Assembly: GCA_001599915.1 (NCBI GenBank)
Contig: BCIG01000026.1
Span: 62,001-126,000, forward strand
Reading direction: 5' to 3'
Length of the DNA: 64,000 bases
From: Symbiotaphrina buchneri
Lineage: Eukaryota > Ascomycota > Symbiotaphrinales > Symbiotaphrinaceae
A program made the position numbers and the translations under genes. This document shows positions 31,882-44,672 of this stretch, piece after piece. Within the stretch, counting starts at the first letter, position 1; the number at the start of each line of letters is the position of its first letter. Below the pieces are notes generated by a model. That model ran no database searches, was not told the origin of the DNA, and saw nothing but the letters and a program-made list of their open reading frames with translations.

Positions 31882-34800
31882 TCATATGACTGGCGTGTCT
31901 GCGTTCCTGCCTCTTGCTAGCCCACCGAACAGACTTGCTGGTGGGATACGCTCCAGGTTCTCGTTCTTTTCGAGGTAGGTGCTTGGTGCAGGGACGTAGC
32001 CTTCGCGTCTTCGGCGATAGCGCTCGGCGAAGAAACCGATAGCGACGATGATCATGATAAGAGCAAGGGAAATCGCGAGAGCGATGAGGACCACGAATCC
32101 AAGAGCCAAGTGATGAGCTAGCAACACATGTTAGCGGCTGTATATCGAACGGCGTGAACACACGTAATGACTTACTTGAACCAGTAAAGAAGTTCTGCTC
32201 TTGGGAGAAGATTTGGGAGAGACTTCCAGGCTGGTTATTTGACGTGGTACTCAACACGAAGGGTTGGAACGCAGTTCCATTGAAGAGGGCTGCGCTGGCA
32301 TTGCCAAAGCTGGGAAGCTCCAGCTGACCGGTGATAAGGAGTGTCTGAGATGAGCTGACAAGGTTGGTGCTTGTATGTGACTTGGAAAGAGACAGCATCT
32401 GCAATCCGCGGATGACCGTGTTTTTGCCCAGCGTGTCCCCGACGGACTGCCAATTCGAACCATCCCAGAGCATCAGGAAAGCCGACGAATTAGTGCTAGT
32501 TCCTGCAACCCAGAAACTTTTACCGTCTGAGTCCCCGGCTGCAAGGGCCGTGACTGGGCCAGGAATGTTGGAGGCATCAGTGAAAACGGCCCAAGTCTGC
32601 TTCTTTGCGTTGTACTGGGCCATTGAAGTAGCGGCATTGTTGATGGTGAGGTTACCGCCGACAACGAGGGTATTCGAGTCAGACCAGGTCAAAGCAGCAA
32701 CACTGCCACCTATACCGCTGCCCGGACGGTGCCATTGAGACGCAGATGTTGTGTAGTAGCAGACACTTGGACAACCAAGTGAACCGGCAGAATCGAAGTT
32801 TCCTCCAATGTACACATCGCCAGTATTGGGGCGCAAAGCGATGCTGTTCACAGCAACATCTGAACCCGCCAGCGCTGGAGGCTGTGGTGTAACGTATGTC
32901 GCTCGGAGGAGATCGTACAAGATCAAGCCATTCACATCATCTCCAGCGACAGTGCCTGACAGGGTTCCTCCAGCGTACAGTGTATCACCCTGAACAGCCA
33001 AAGCAAGGAAGGTCGCGTCGCTATCAAGGCCAGAATCAACACCAGTGACCTGATTATTTGCTGAGCCGTTCATGAACAGCAAGTTGTTGATGTCTGATCC
33101 GTTGGACGCCGTAGCAGTGAAATGACCACCAAGTATAGTGACATTGCGGCCTCCATTATTGTAGAAGTATCCCGTCACCACTCCGGAGACATTTTGATTG
33201 CTGACGGCTCGTTTGCTCACAGAAGATGATGACTGTTGTTGCGGCTGGATGTGTACTGGGAACGGGCTTACTGACAGCGCACCGTTGCTGGACAATGAGA
33301 CGGCATCGGTAGCTCCGAGACCTTGAGAGGAGACCGCTCCAGCAAAGATTGGACTTTGGCCCGGGACGTCAACCTCTGCCGATAATTGTCCGGAGATACT
33401 GATGGTTTCGAAATCAAGGTTCTGCAACCAATTTTTCTGCGAAGGTACCCAGATGGCAAGGCCACTTGCAGTGGCAGATTGATTCTGTCCAAAAGCTAAC
33501 ACCTCAGTAAACTCCCCCGTCAAGGCAATAACCAGTTCAACGTCGGTCTGGGTGAGGTTCAACTGTAGCGGTACGACGTTAGTGACGATGCCGTTAACAC
33601 CGGCCCCGAGCGCCTGCCATGCGCCAGATGAGGTTGAGTAAACAGCAACATTACTCAGTCCAGGTACACCGTCCGTTGTCGTATTGGTGAAATTTCCTCC
33701 TACGTACAGGGAGGAGCCATTGAGGAACATTGTCAGCACATTGCCATTAAGGCCACCTCCAGGTAGTGAAGTGGAATTGTCATTGATGGCGAAGATGTTG
33801 CTGTAGCCATTGCCTGAGAAATTTCCAGCGACATATGTTGTCTCGTTCTGAACGGCGAGCGCCCTAATCTGGGCACTGGTACTCAGCTTCGTTCCTGCCA
33901 TATCAACGGTGGAATTCGAGAAATCGGTGGTCACCACAGCTTGACTCGAATTGTACTCGAAGAGTCCGTTAAGACCGCCATCAGAAGTCACAAGCTGGAA
34001 TCGGACCCTTTGCGCAACAACAGTCAAGTTACCATCCGGACCCGCGGAGCCTGCAACTGGTGTAAGAGTAACGCTAGGTCTGAACGTATCACTGCTTGCT
34101 TCCACATAACCATAATAGATCTGGTCGTATTTATCGAATAGATTAGTCTGATACAGCGTCGATTGAACGGCCTCGCTCTGCTGTGAGCCAGGAGCCATTG
34201 TTCCAGTGACGTTTACAATGCCCCTGCTAGAGCATGTGTTATCTTGCTGACATCCTGGGGTGTATATTGTCACCGAGTAGTTTCCGGCTTGCTTAATGTC
34301 GGGCATGAAAGTGACAGAAGCAGACGTGGCTGAGCTGATCTCCGCCGAGGAAAAGTCCGCTATCAGGTACTCCGATACACTGCTTGCCGATGGAGCGACA
34401 GACCATGGGCCAGTGGAGCTCGCATTCGATGCAAAGCTAATGTTGCCACACGTTGGCTCATTGAAGTCGTCGATGGCATACGCGTAGATGTCTGGCTACG
34501 TCAGCTGCGTCTTCTGAAACGGCTAAGGAGAATTTACCATTTTGGAACAACTCGATCCCGTCAAGTCCACCACCACTGCCGTACCAATCGGAGATATCGA
34601 TCTGGAACGCACTCATCCCAATGACGTTGACAAATTCAAAATCCTGGTAGGTGTCGTTATTTTGCGGGAGCGGACACCTCGCGTCGCAAAATGCTGTCTG
34701 CCCTGTAGAGGGATCGATGTAGGTGAAATTCATGATACCATTGATAGGGAAAGCAGTGTAACGCCATGTCTTCGTTCCGCACCCATCTTGTGCAGTATTC

Positions 34801-35702
34801 CAGAGCCTCAACTTGGTGGGTTCAAAACCAAACCCGAAGTCCGCTCTCCAGGATCCCGCTGTATTATCAGCTAACAGCCAAGTGCTGCCGGCTCCATCTG
34901 TCGCATTGTCCTTGCACACGATATTATTGGGGTTGTTAAATCCATCGGTCGTAGTTGTACCAGTCGAAGTAATGTTCGCGCCTGAAATATTGACGACCTG
35001 TTGATCCTTCTTCTGCGGTGGCGGTGTCGATGCATTACCACCTAGTCCATCAAACTCCCCTCCGAAGATTATATTTCCGTTCGGCGCCTTCACAATAGCA
35101 TTGACGGGGCCATTGAATCCTTGGAATGGCATATTTGTCCATGAACCGGTCCATGCAAGGGCATTCGTCGAATTTCCACCGGTGAACTGACCTCCGACAT
35201 ACACTGTCTCCGTGTCCTGGTCGCACAGCAATGCCGTGACTTTGCCTTGCAGACCGGGCAAAGGCGTGATGGTAGATGTGTTTGGGTTGTACATCGCAAT
35301 GCCTTGTGCTTCGATGCCTCCTAAGCTTGTGAAGTTTCCACCGACAATGACCCCGACGAGTGTTCCATTTTTCATGACGAAGGGACACATTGCCTCGATA
35401 TATGCGTCCGCGGCTGCCAATGTCGCAAAGGCGCCATTTGGAAAGCGTGTGAGGAGTGACTGACTGCCATTGGTATTGTATGAGTTTTCGGTTTGGTTCT
35501 CGTACGTATAGAGCGAGATTGCGTCAAAGTTTCCCGCCAAACCGACTCTACCCAGGGCCGAGAGGCCAAGATTCGGTGAGGGTGCCGGCGCGAAGGTGAC
35601 GGCTTGTGAGCCAGGCAGAAGAGTCGCGAGGATAGGCCATAGGTGAAGGATGGATGAGAGCTCTGCCACTGCTGCTGGCCGGAGCAGGGACAGGAGTCTC
35701 AT
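31882..35702 (-). CDS. RAX2: RAX2-type cortical polarity marker
   Basis: Large single-pass type I membrane glycoprotein, 1238 residues, close to yeast Rax2 (1220). Rax2 marks the cell cortex and guides bud-site choice in yeast and hyphal polarity or septation in filamentous fungi, working with Rax1. Exons 34538-35702, 32176-34491 and 31882-32117 close the frame. A signal peptide lies in about residues 20-37, after an N-terminal extension. The ectodomain is packed with N-x-S/T sites and with repeated blades of the type VYVGGQFTG, LYVGGNFTN, TLYAGGTLSG and VYIGGNFDSAG, a beta-propeller-like pattern seen in the family. The transmembrane helix is about 1164-1187 (LGFVVLIALAISLALIMIIV), followed by a basic RYRRRREGY and a short cytosolic tail with the family ending. 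Confidence 0.95.
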
Positions 35703-38113
35703 CGCAGGGAGCGTCAGCCGTCAGCGACGACGAGATCTGGTAGGATTGTTCTCCAGTATTGCGATGCTGTTTCGATTGTTTTCAATTGCTTGTGTGTCGA
35801 GGTTCCTCCGCGTTGCTTCGCTACTGGACTTTGATCTTTGCCCTTCTCATCCTCAATTGCTTTCCGTATCGAGGATCCCGTATCGAGGTCTTGTCTGAAG
35901 TGTCTCCTCGGTACTTGCAGTAGTTGCAGAGGTGAATGAACCCTTACCGTCGGCGGGTAGAACGGTGGGTGTGTTTTCGGTGTTTGTCGAATTGAGTGTT
36001 TAGTCGAGGAATGGACGTGCTGTGATGGAATGTCAACTCGACGCACAGAGCCCGCAACAAGTTCTGACGGCAACTACGAAGCTACAAAGTACTGGGCTAC
36101 CACCCGGCGTACTGGCCAGAGTTTCTACGCACGCACACTCGTCCGATCGTCAATACCAGAGGAATCGCACGGGAAGATGGCATTAACGGCAAGCCGTCTT
36201 CCCTGTTATGGCTTGGTGTCACCCCTAACCGAGATGCTCATTTCCTGGGGCCAATCAACACGATCCTTCTGACAGGGAGATCCGTGCAGTTAATTATCAC
36301 TGTCTCTCCATCAGAACGCGTCCGTTTCGATGTGGTGAGACCAAGTTCAGCTGATGTGTAGCATTAAAGACTGTCGAGGCGTCAATTCAGCGCGACTTTC
36401 GCCCGGGCGTGTTCTCAACCACATTGTAGAGGAGATGAAGCGTCGGACAGACGGTTTGCGGAATAGGGCGACCCCTTCGGCTTCAAGTCACACAAATTAC
36501 GGAATTCATGGCTGGTACCTCACATTGTGGCTTACCGGCCATCGAGCACATAGCCAATCGGGAGCTTCTTTCACCTACCTGCAGTGTGCACAACGATGGT
36601 TCAAGGGCCTGCTTGGGGTGACCACACCAACTGTATTATTTTGCAAGGCACTCGAGTGCGGCTGCAGGGGTGTGCTGGACCTGCCTGGCCGCCTTTCCCT
36701 TGCAGTGAAGTCATGCTGCATACTTGCTTGCTCGCCTTATTCACCATTGGTGCCAGCCCACTAGGACGTCACCCACCATGTTCAATTCTTTGACGTACCA
36801 GCCATCTTTAACATGAAGCAGGGTTATCTTTGAGCGACTGGAATGATTCAAAGATTTGATCATTATCAGATGGTGGTGTGCGCAGATGCTCGCCTGCTCC
36901 CCGTCACCCGACAACGTGGGCCGCTCGCTTCCACTGGTGAAACAGCTAACGGCGATGATCATGATGTCGATTGCTGTCATCTTCTTCGAACTGACCTTGA
37001 CGCCAAAACAAAGAGGAAAATAGAAGCATTGACTCAGAGAATTCGTATGCGGCGCAATGAAGCCCATGCTTGGATTGGCATGAAGATCCTCGAGATTTAT
37101 CTGTCCTGTTTCTCAGCTTCTAGGGCCGCAACTTCAAAGTACGAACTGTAAACATATCAGCATACCAACATCTCAACACCACCATGACCTCAATTTCACA
37201 TCCTGGAAGTTCGGAAATGCTGGAACAGAACGTCCAGACGCTCATTGCAAACCTACCTAGGTACTAGCCATATGATCCCCAAAGGTGCGGTCTCTCTCTA
37301 CAGTAACCTACGCTTCTCCTGAACTACGCCTACCTACCCACATCACAGCACCCTCTTCAGACGCCTCGCACTCCCATCGCCGCGACAGAGAATAAAACCG
37401 GAAGTATCACCTCCCTCATCCAGGATCATGCAGTTCATTAAATCTCCGACTCCCATTGCGTCACCTCTTACATCCTCTGTCTAAAAATATCCATATCCGC
37501 CCTCCATCGAGCTCCCCAGTCCCCGTTTCAGGGTCATCTTCCATCGTGAAACAGACCCTTGCCGCAGAACCTCGACCCTCCCTCCCTCCCTCCCTCGACG
37601 AGCCTCTGCCTCTCCCCCTTCTCCGGTACGACTGACCACAATGACATGTGAAATCCTCTCCAACGCATGCTAAAGATAGCCCTCGCTCAACATGCAACCA
37701 ACATCCCTGGTCCGATCGTGCTCGGCACTTGGGTCTCTTTTCGAAACCGGCCCGCTTATCCGAGCAGAGGCGCATGTTGCCGGGGCCCGAGAGCGAAGGC
37801 AGTCTGGACTGCCCTAGTAAGTATGAGATGCTCGTGAAACGGCGTAGAGGATCCACCGGCTTGGGGCAGTTGGCGTGGAAGGCGTGACGAGTTGTGGATT
37901 GTAAGGGAGAGGAGACGTGGACTTCGCCTGTTGAGACTTTGGGCGCGATGGCGAGGGCTCAGGGGCAGAAGGAATAGGAGGAATATCCACATGAAAAGTG
38001 CTGGAATGAGAGGATGAACGGTCACGACCGGACGACACAGGACCATGGCTTCTGATCACAGTGGACTTTCGCTGCATTGCATTGATCATACTTCGTAGGA
38101 GAGCGTCTAATGC
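35703..38113. other. Intergenic; weak ORFs only
   Basis: Upstream region of RAX2 and 3' flank of OGG1. A minus-strand frame at 37814-38089 (91 residues, Ser/Pro-rich, starting 25 bp after the OGG1 stop) has no motif and probably lies in the OGG1 3' untranslated region. A CCCT-repeat tract occurs near 37580-37600. Nothing else seen. Confidence 0.5.
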
Positions 38114-39655
38114 TCAGTCCCAGCGTCTGCGCTTCGCCCTGATCGCTCTGGCGCTCTCCTCGACCTGCAGGAGGCGTTTCCCGCTCTCCTTGATGCCCGT
38201 GACTGAGCTTAGCAAAGTCTCCTCAAGCTTGACGTTTCCATCCTCGTCCTCTTCCACCTTCACGTTTTCCTCTATCTCGGCTTTAATCTTCACCTCGCTA
38301 TCCTCTACCTTGACCTTGGCGTTCAGGCGCTCCGCAAAGACGCGTAGATCGGCCGTGAAGAGGACGCTATGCGCCCAGCCGGCTTGCTTACCCCATAACG
38401 CCCGGAAGTGGTCGCCGATCGCATCGTAGGTCGCTTTGTTGAGCGTCTTCAGCTTACTTGATGATTTGAACCGGTAGTCGCGCATTGCAATTTTATGGAC
38501 TGTTCGCAGTTAGTCCTGGCCCAGGCGATTGGTAGTAGAGAAAGGTGTAGTGATGAGCACTCAACATGTGTGTCCACGGGAACAGCCTCTCCCCAGCCAA
38601 GGCCCATAAGGCAGACGCAGTCTGCTACCTTGGGGCCAACGCCTTGTAACTGTAAGAGCTGCTCATGGGCATGCTTGTAGCCATCTCGGCCCTCCAAGCC
38701 CCCAACCTCAGTCTTACCCATCTCTCCCGCGTAGGAAGCCTTCACGCCAAAAGCAGGAGTCTCCGGATTCCGCAAAGAGTCAAGCCATGCAGTACCGTTA
38801 ATGGTGCTACCGTCGGCCGCAGCAGGATTGCTGCTCAGGTATTGCTTCTCGCGTTCCGTGACTAGAATTGCTGTTTGGTGGATGTATTTCGCGCGATAGC
38901 CAAAGCCCAAGGCTCGTAGCTGGGCTTCTACACCTGGCCCCGTAAGTGCAGAAGGCGCAGGAAGGGCGTGATATGGTTGCTTGTTGTAGTAGCCTAGAAG
39001 AGGGCCGTAATTTAAACATAATTTCTCCATCTATAAGCAAGACGGATTAGCAAAGGAGCAGCACTGTCCAGGCCGGTGACTGACATACCATCTGCGAGAT
39101 CCTTGCGATATTGTTGTTGCTACTACATATGAAGCCAACCAAAGCCTCCCACGCATCCTGCCTAAGGATTCTCACTCCAGTGAACTTTGGCGCTTTGCGC
39201 TTGAAGTTCGGATCTGCCGCAGACCATTGCTCGTAGAGCTCTGTGAGGTTGGGGGCGAGGTTGAAATAATGGCGTAGAAATACTGGTGTATCATCATCCT
39301 CTTCGTCAATGGTGGAAGGCGTAGCTGAGGAAGGCGGGGTCGGAGGTAGGTCTGATGCAGCGGGGAAGGTTGCGCGATAGTGAAGGTGAGTAGGATCCTG
39401 ACGAAGGGAGAGGATGCGGCCACCAATGGCGCAGGTCCTGCGCAATATCAGATATAGATTCTATCTCGATCCATCAATTCACATACCATTCGCCGTTATC
39501 TGCAGACTTCCTCCACCTGAGAAGCAATTAGCGACTAGCAGTGGCACGGCTTGGGGCCTGCTTTACCGGAATTGTTGGCCACAGCGCAACGTGGTATCGA
39601 CACACAGCTCTGCCAAACTCACGGGGAGTTTGCGCCATTCCGTGACACGTGCCAT
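38114..39655 (-). CDS. OGG1: 8-oxoguanine DNA glycosylase
   Basis: Bifunctional base-excision repair enzyme that removes 8-oxoguanine opposite C. Exons 39567-39655, 39487-39516 (30 nt), 39089-39437, about 38564-39030 and about 38114-38498 give 439 residues. The N-terminal domain starts MARVTEWRKLPVSLAELCVD and contains CGQQFRW; the HhH-GPD core shows SSNNNIARISQM, LLQLQGVGPKVADC with catalytic Lys290, and VPVDTHV with catalytic Asp309, then KIAMRDYRF. The C-terminal 90 residues are an acidic-basic extension ending KRRRW-D, perhaps a nuclear signal. The last intron is odd: homology fixes the join as VDTHV-HKIAMRDY, but no GT-AG pair gives it. The donor side reads CATGTTGAGTG, where one more G (CATGTGTGAGTG) would make a normal GTGAGT site. 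The gene is divergent from U2AF. Confidence 0.93.
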
Positions 39656-40032
39656 CACGAATACAGAAGATAAGAAGAGGTGGTGGTGAAGATATTCGCG
39701 GAAGCAGTGCGATTAAATGAGGGCGACGCGACGAATAGATATCCCTTTTCTGGCAATCAAGGGGCCCCGGCGCTAGTGCCGGAAGCTCTACCATTGGTCC
39801 GTTCGAGATCTGCGACTTGCAATTTTCGCGAAGTGGCCCAAGCATCTTGAGCCTCAACCCGGCCACCCAGCCTTTACCTTTCACTCCCAAATAGTTGATT
39901 CATCTCCTCGAATCCAACCAACACTTTTGTCCTTCTCCTGTGGTGCCACTTTTCATTCAAAGTTCCACTCTTTGATAGCGTCGAGTCTTGTCCAAGAGTA
40001 GAGGTGACCACCAACTCCAGTGGACGGCCGCA
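39656..40032. promoter_or_regulatory. Shared divergent promoter region OGG1/U2AF
   Basis: 377 bp separate the two start codons, so the promoters and leaders of both genes must lie here. I see no clear TATA box. Confidence 0.5.
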
Positions 40033-42031
40033 ATGAACGGCGACACGTACTCCTCTAGAGGTATGTTTGAAGCTTCAAGGCTGATTAGCGGCCGAAATGG
40101 ATAGCTCTCTAACGCAGATGATACAGATGGCGGGCGTCACTCCTCTTCCAGGGACTACTATGTAAGTCTCTGAAGCTACATCTCTCGCCTTTATTCATGC
40201 TGTGCGCTAACATGATCACAAGTCCTCTCGTGGTGGAGACCGCGAGGATAGAGGGCATCGCGACCGAGACCGAGGCGAGCGCAGACGCTCTAGGTCACCC
40301 CGCGGTGGATACGGTAGCTCAAGGTCATCCCGCCGTGACTCAGAGGTAGACACATACTCGTCCAGCCGGGACTACAGAGAACGAGAAAGAGAAGAGCGAT
40401 ACACGGGTCGGCGCGGAGAAAGGGAATGGGACAGAGATCGCGGAGCCAGGCGTGATGCACGACGCGATGATGACGATCGTCCACCCAGGAGGGACAGGGA
40501 CAGAGATTTGTTCGACAACCGTGGTGGAAGAGGAGGTCCGCCGCGGAGAGAGCGTGAGGATTTTGGCGACAGAGGTGCAAGAGGAGGAGGAAGGAAGAGC
40601 GCCACCCCACCTCCAAAGAAGAAGGAACCTACCCCAGATTTGACCGACGTGGCACCTATAACGGAGCGAAAGAGACGGCTGACGCAGTGGGATATCAAAC
40701 CTCCCGGATACGAGAACGTCACAGCAGAACAGGCCAAGTTATCAGGTTTGTATCCATTCATCATAGACGTCTTTCTGTCGCTAATTGGTTTGCAGGCATG
40801 TTCCCTCTTCCTGGTGCTCCTCGTCAGCAACCCATGGACCCTAGTCGTCTCCAAGCTTTCATGAATCAACCAGCTGGCTCAGCGGATGCAGCTGCCCTCA
40901 AAGTATCAAACGCCCGTCAATCAAAACGTCTCTTTATCTCGAATCTCCCTCCTTCCGCCACAGAAGAGAGCTTGGTGGAGTTCCTCAATCTACAACTCAA
41001 CGGCCTCAATGTTGTCAGTGGAACAGATCCTTGTATCTCGGCACAGTTCGCAAAAGACAGAAGCTTCGCACTGGTGGAGTTCAAAGCCCCTCAAGATGCT
41101 ACGGTAGCTCTGGCCATGGATGGCATATCTATGTCAGATGACTACGCCAACGGTAACGCCAATGGAGCTGGCTCAGGCTTAGTGATTCGGAGGCCAAAGG
41201 ACTACATCATGCCAACTGTCACAGATGACAGTTACGCTGAACCGGGCGTTGTGTCTGAAGTTGTTCCGGATAGCCAGAACAAGATTAGCGTCTCCAACAT
41301 CCCTCTTTATCTCACAGATGATCAAGTCAAGGAGCTCCTTGTCTCCTTTGGCGAGCTGAAGGCTTTTGTGCTAGCCAAGGACCGCAGCACCGATGAATCG
41401 CGGGTAAGTGTTCACATCGCTCCTATATATGGCATCTTTGAAGCTAATCGAATCGACTCATCAGGGCATTGCCTTCTGCGAGTACGTCGACCCGGCAGCA
41501 ACTGATATCGCTGTGGAAGGTCTGAATGGCATGGAACTTGGCGACAAGCATCTCAAAGTCGCCCGTGCCAGTATCGGTCTAAAACAAGCGCCCGGCTTGG
41601 AGATGGGCGTCAACGCCATGTCAATGCTCGCCGGCACCACCTCGAACGACCTTGAACCCACTCGCGTATTGCAGCTTCTGAACATGGTCACAGCAGAAGA
41701 ACTGATTGACAACGAGGACTACGAAGGTGAGTTCCTCTCCCACCTCCTTCCTCAAAGCATAGAGCAGCAAGACTAACACCCCTCCCCTCCAGAAATCCGC
41801 GAAGACATCCTCGAAGAATGCCAGAAATACGGCGGGGTCGAGGACATCAAGATCCCGCGGCCGACGGGCGGCAGCAGGCAGAACCCCGGCGTGGGCAAGA
41901 TCTTTGTGAAGTTCGACAGCCCGGACTCGGCGTCGAAGGCGCTGCGTGCGCTGGCGGGCCGGAAGTTCGCCGATCGTACCGTCGTCACGACGTTCTACTC
42001 GGAGGAGAGCTTTGACGTTAATGCGTGGTAG
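40033..42031 (+). CDS. Splicing factor U2AF large subunit (U2AF65)
   Basis: Binds the polypyrimidine tract and recruits U2 snRNP during early spliceosome assembly. Exons 40033-40060, 40118-40161, 40223-40745, 40796-41403, 41465-41726 and 41793-42031 give 567 residues, the frame closing at each junction. Order of parts: an Arg/Ser/Asp-rich RS domain (about 1-150); the U2AF35-binding motif RRLTQWDIKPPGYE with its key Trp; RRM1 (KRLFISNLPPSATEESLVEF); RRM2 (NKISVSNIPLYLTDDQVKEL and GIAFCEYVD); and the C-terminal UHM (RVLQLLNMVTAEELIDNEDY, with the GRKFADR loop equivalent to the RxF motif). The UHM is the part that docks on RWD motifs of SF3B1, whose gene lies at 44673-48344. Confidence 0.96.
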
Positions 42032-42616
42032 AGAGGACGCTGCGGCAGCAGCTGCAAGAGGGGTGCGTTGGTGCGAAAGGATGGTGCGGATGCAGACTGA
42101 GTTGGACACCCGAGCAGTAGTGGCCGAGCGATGGAAGCGTGGAGTTGCAGATTACAGAAGTGGGCATCATATTCCGGATGCCTAGAGCTAGTAGACATGC
42201 TGGAAGAAGAAGCAGCGTTGGGGGAAAGCAAAAGCGCATTTGAGACATACTTTAAACCACCCACATCCGGCTTTGGTTGGTTGTTGGATGGTCGTCTTCT
42301 TCAACAGCCGGGCGTTTCTCACGTTCCATCTGTGCCAGGATCTGTAATTGTATCTTTACTTACGTTACGTTCAGCGAGGTTAGCCAAAGGCATGCGAGAA
42401 CTGAGCCTCTACTGTCCCTTGTCAACCAATGGAATCTCTGTCGTAGTGTGAATGATAAACTTTAAGGTAGATGAAGATGTGATGTGGTCTTGGTATATAT
42501 AAGGTATATGTATAGCTGTATTTGATGGTATATATTAATGCGCCTCATGGGCCCCCGAACAAAGGACCCAGCCGCGGTCCTTACTGAAATATAGGGAAGA
42601 ACATTCCCCTATGCTT
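42032..42616. other. Intergenic between convergent genes
   Basis: 3' flanks of U2AF (+) and the dehydratase (-). An AT-rich TATATA run lies near 42494-42535. No gene seen. Confidence 0.6.
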
Positions 42617-44251
42617 TCAAGCAGCTCCGCTCCCGCCCGCGGAATCCGGTCTTCCCAGACTCTGCAGACTCGCGCGCTTCTCCCTCGCAATCCAGCCTGC
42701 GCTCATGCGTCTCTCCCTCTCCTCGCGCCTCGCATCGAACTCTTGCAATTCGCTCGGCCGCCTCCTTTGCCCGCGCTGCACCGCGTCCAAGATCTCTTCT
42801 CGATCACCCAAGTCCGCGCCGCTGAGCCGCCGCTCGAGTTCCTCATGATCCAGCACTTCGCGCTCGCCGGTCTCCTCCTCCGTTAACACGACCGGGAAGG
42901 CCGACTGCACGACCTTGTCCACATCGCCCCACCAGCGACGCCCGAATTGGCGGTACCACGCTACGGTGTCGCGCAGGCCTGTTTCAGAGGGCACGCGCGG
43001 CGTCCACCCCAGCCGGGCCATTTTGGCGCCGTTGATGGCGTATCGTCGGTCGTTGAAGGGACGGTCGGCGGTGTGTTTGATCCATTTCTCCACGTCGGAT
43101 GGATTCGTATGCGGTAAGCCAAAGAGGGCTAAGAGGCGGTGGCAGAGCTCCAAGTTCGAGATTTCGTCTGTTGTACCCACATTGTATGTCTGGCCGGTTT
43201 GGCCAAGGTGCAGGATCGTGTCGAGGCCATCGGCGGCATCGGCGGCGTGCAGGTAGCGGCGGGTGTGCAGGCCATCGCCGTGCAGGAGCAGGGGTAAGCG
43301 GGCGGCAAGGAGCAGGGTGAATTTTGGTATGATCTTTTCCGGATATTGATGTGGTCCGTAGACGTTGTTCATGCGGACGATGCGCACAGGCAGGGAGAAG
43401 GACTTGTAGTAAGCGTTGACTATCATCTCCGCCGCGGCTTTCGATGCGGAATAAGGGTTCGTCGGCGCCAATATGGATTGTTCGATAAGATCATCTGAAC
43501 CAGGGGGAACCTCGCCGTAGACCTCGTCGGTTGAGATGTGGATGAAGCGTTTGACTGGATGGTGTTTGGCGGACTCAAGCAGAACATGTGTACCGTAGAC
43601 GTTGGTCGACGTGAACTGATATGAGTTTCCAAAGGACAGATCAACGTGCGATTGGGCCGCAAAGTGGAAGATGGTGTCGATATGATGGGTCGAAAGGCAA
43701 GCCGTAACATCAGAGGCGGAGGTTATATCGCCGTGGAAGAAGGTGAAGTTAGGACGGTCGTTGAGCATGAGGATATTGTTCAGTGTCGCGCAGTAGTCCA
43801 ATTTATCGAAAGCAATTATATTATATCTCGGGTATGTCACAGTGAGATGTCTGCAGAGCCATGATCCGCTGTACGAAGGTTAGCAGCTGTTCTTTAATGA
43901 ATGACAGCCGTCATCCACAATGCTATTGCTGCGCCCGTGAAGGGCTGCGCACTAGGCATTCTGGACACGTACATGAAGCCCGCTCCACCGGTGACCATTA
44001 TATTCTTGATGTCCGGCAAAGGCTCGAAATGAGTGGTGCCTTTGAGAAGGGGCGCCTCCTGCCAGATAGGTATTCCATTGGCGGGGCTGTCTTCGGTTTG
44101 AGCTCTATGACCTGGATCGCGGTATGAGTTAGCCTGGGATACAGAAGCTATTCGATCATGGCAGCCCAACTGAAAGCCTTCCAGCGCGGCTGGGAAAGCA
44201 AGTTCAGCACTTACCAGGAACATTCGCTGGCTCAGGAGGTGTCAATGACAT
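42617..44251 (-). CDS. Nucleotide-sugar 4,6-dehydratase (RmlB-like)
   Basis: Extended short-chain dehydrogenase that turns a nucleotide-activated glucose into the 4-keto-6-deoxy sugar, the first step to rhamnose. Exons 44215-44251, 43973-44111 and 42617-43868 give 475 residues. The NAD-binding motif GGAGFIG straddles the second intron (Ile59 is split). Next come FDKLDYCATLNN, HGDITSASDV, HFAAQSHVDLSFGNS, the HISTDEVYGE strand, the catalytic NPYSASKAAAE (Tyr198, Lys202) and RMNNVYGPHQYPEKIIPKF, all typical of dTDP/UDP-glucose 4,6-dehydratases. The C-terminal 90 residues are a charged Glu/Arg-rich tail beyond the bacterial length. In fungi the substrate is more likely UDP-glucose (UDP-rhamnose route, as shown for Botrytis), which is inference here. 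The ATG used is the first in frame after an upstream stop. Confidence 0.93.
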
Positions 44252-44672
44252 ATTCGTGATGTCGCCTTGCTCCCCCAGCTTGATGTCGGGATGGAATTTG
44301 CAAGGAGTAGCTTCGACATGGCAATGCCTACAAATTTGATTCCATTGATGGAAAAATCCTGCTCAGGGGGCATGCAAAAGGCTTCAAAAGATGTAGAGGC
44401 GGCCACACGATGGCCATCTGAGGTCGAGATCCTGCAGCCCGTCATTGGTCCCCACCATCGCAAGCGCAACGTTTGGCGAAAAGTCACATGGACCTCGAAC
44501 ATCTATCTGTCTTCTCCACTCACCAAGGTCACGGCAAGGCAGACTTTCTAATATAATGTTCAATAGATTTCTCGATTTTTCAACGCCTATGGAACCGTGC
44601 TATCCCCTAGGTACAATCCGAATTAAAAGCCAATCCCAATGCTAAAACACATCCCGAAGATCCATCTCGCAC
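44252..44672. other. Intergenic between tandem minus-strand genes
   Basis: Promoter region of the dehydratase and 3' flank of SF3B1. Short frames only; nothing else recognised. Confidence 0.55.

Noticed and set aside
31415-34306. A 963-residue open frame overlapping the RAX2 gene
   Set aside because: Its upper part is RAX2 exon 2; beyond the GTAAGT donor at 32170 the frame reads through the intron and the 3' region by chance. The spliced exon 3 carries the family transmembrane helix and tail.
37464-38089. Possible small Ser/Pro-rich genes downstream of OGG1
   Set aside because: Low-complexity frames, no motif, no usable splice sites, and within 25 bp of the OGG1 stop on the same strand, so probably untranslated region.
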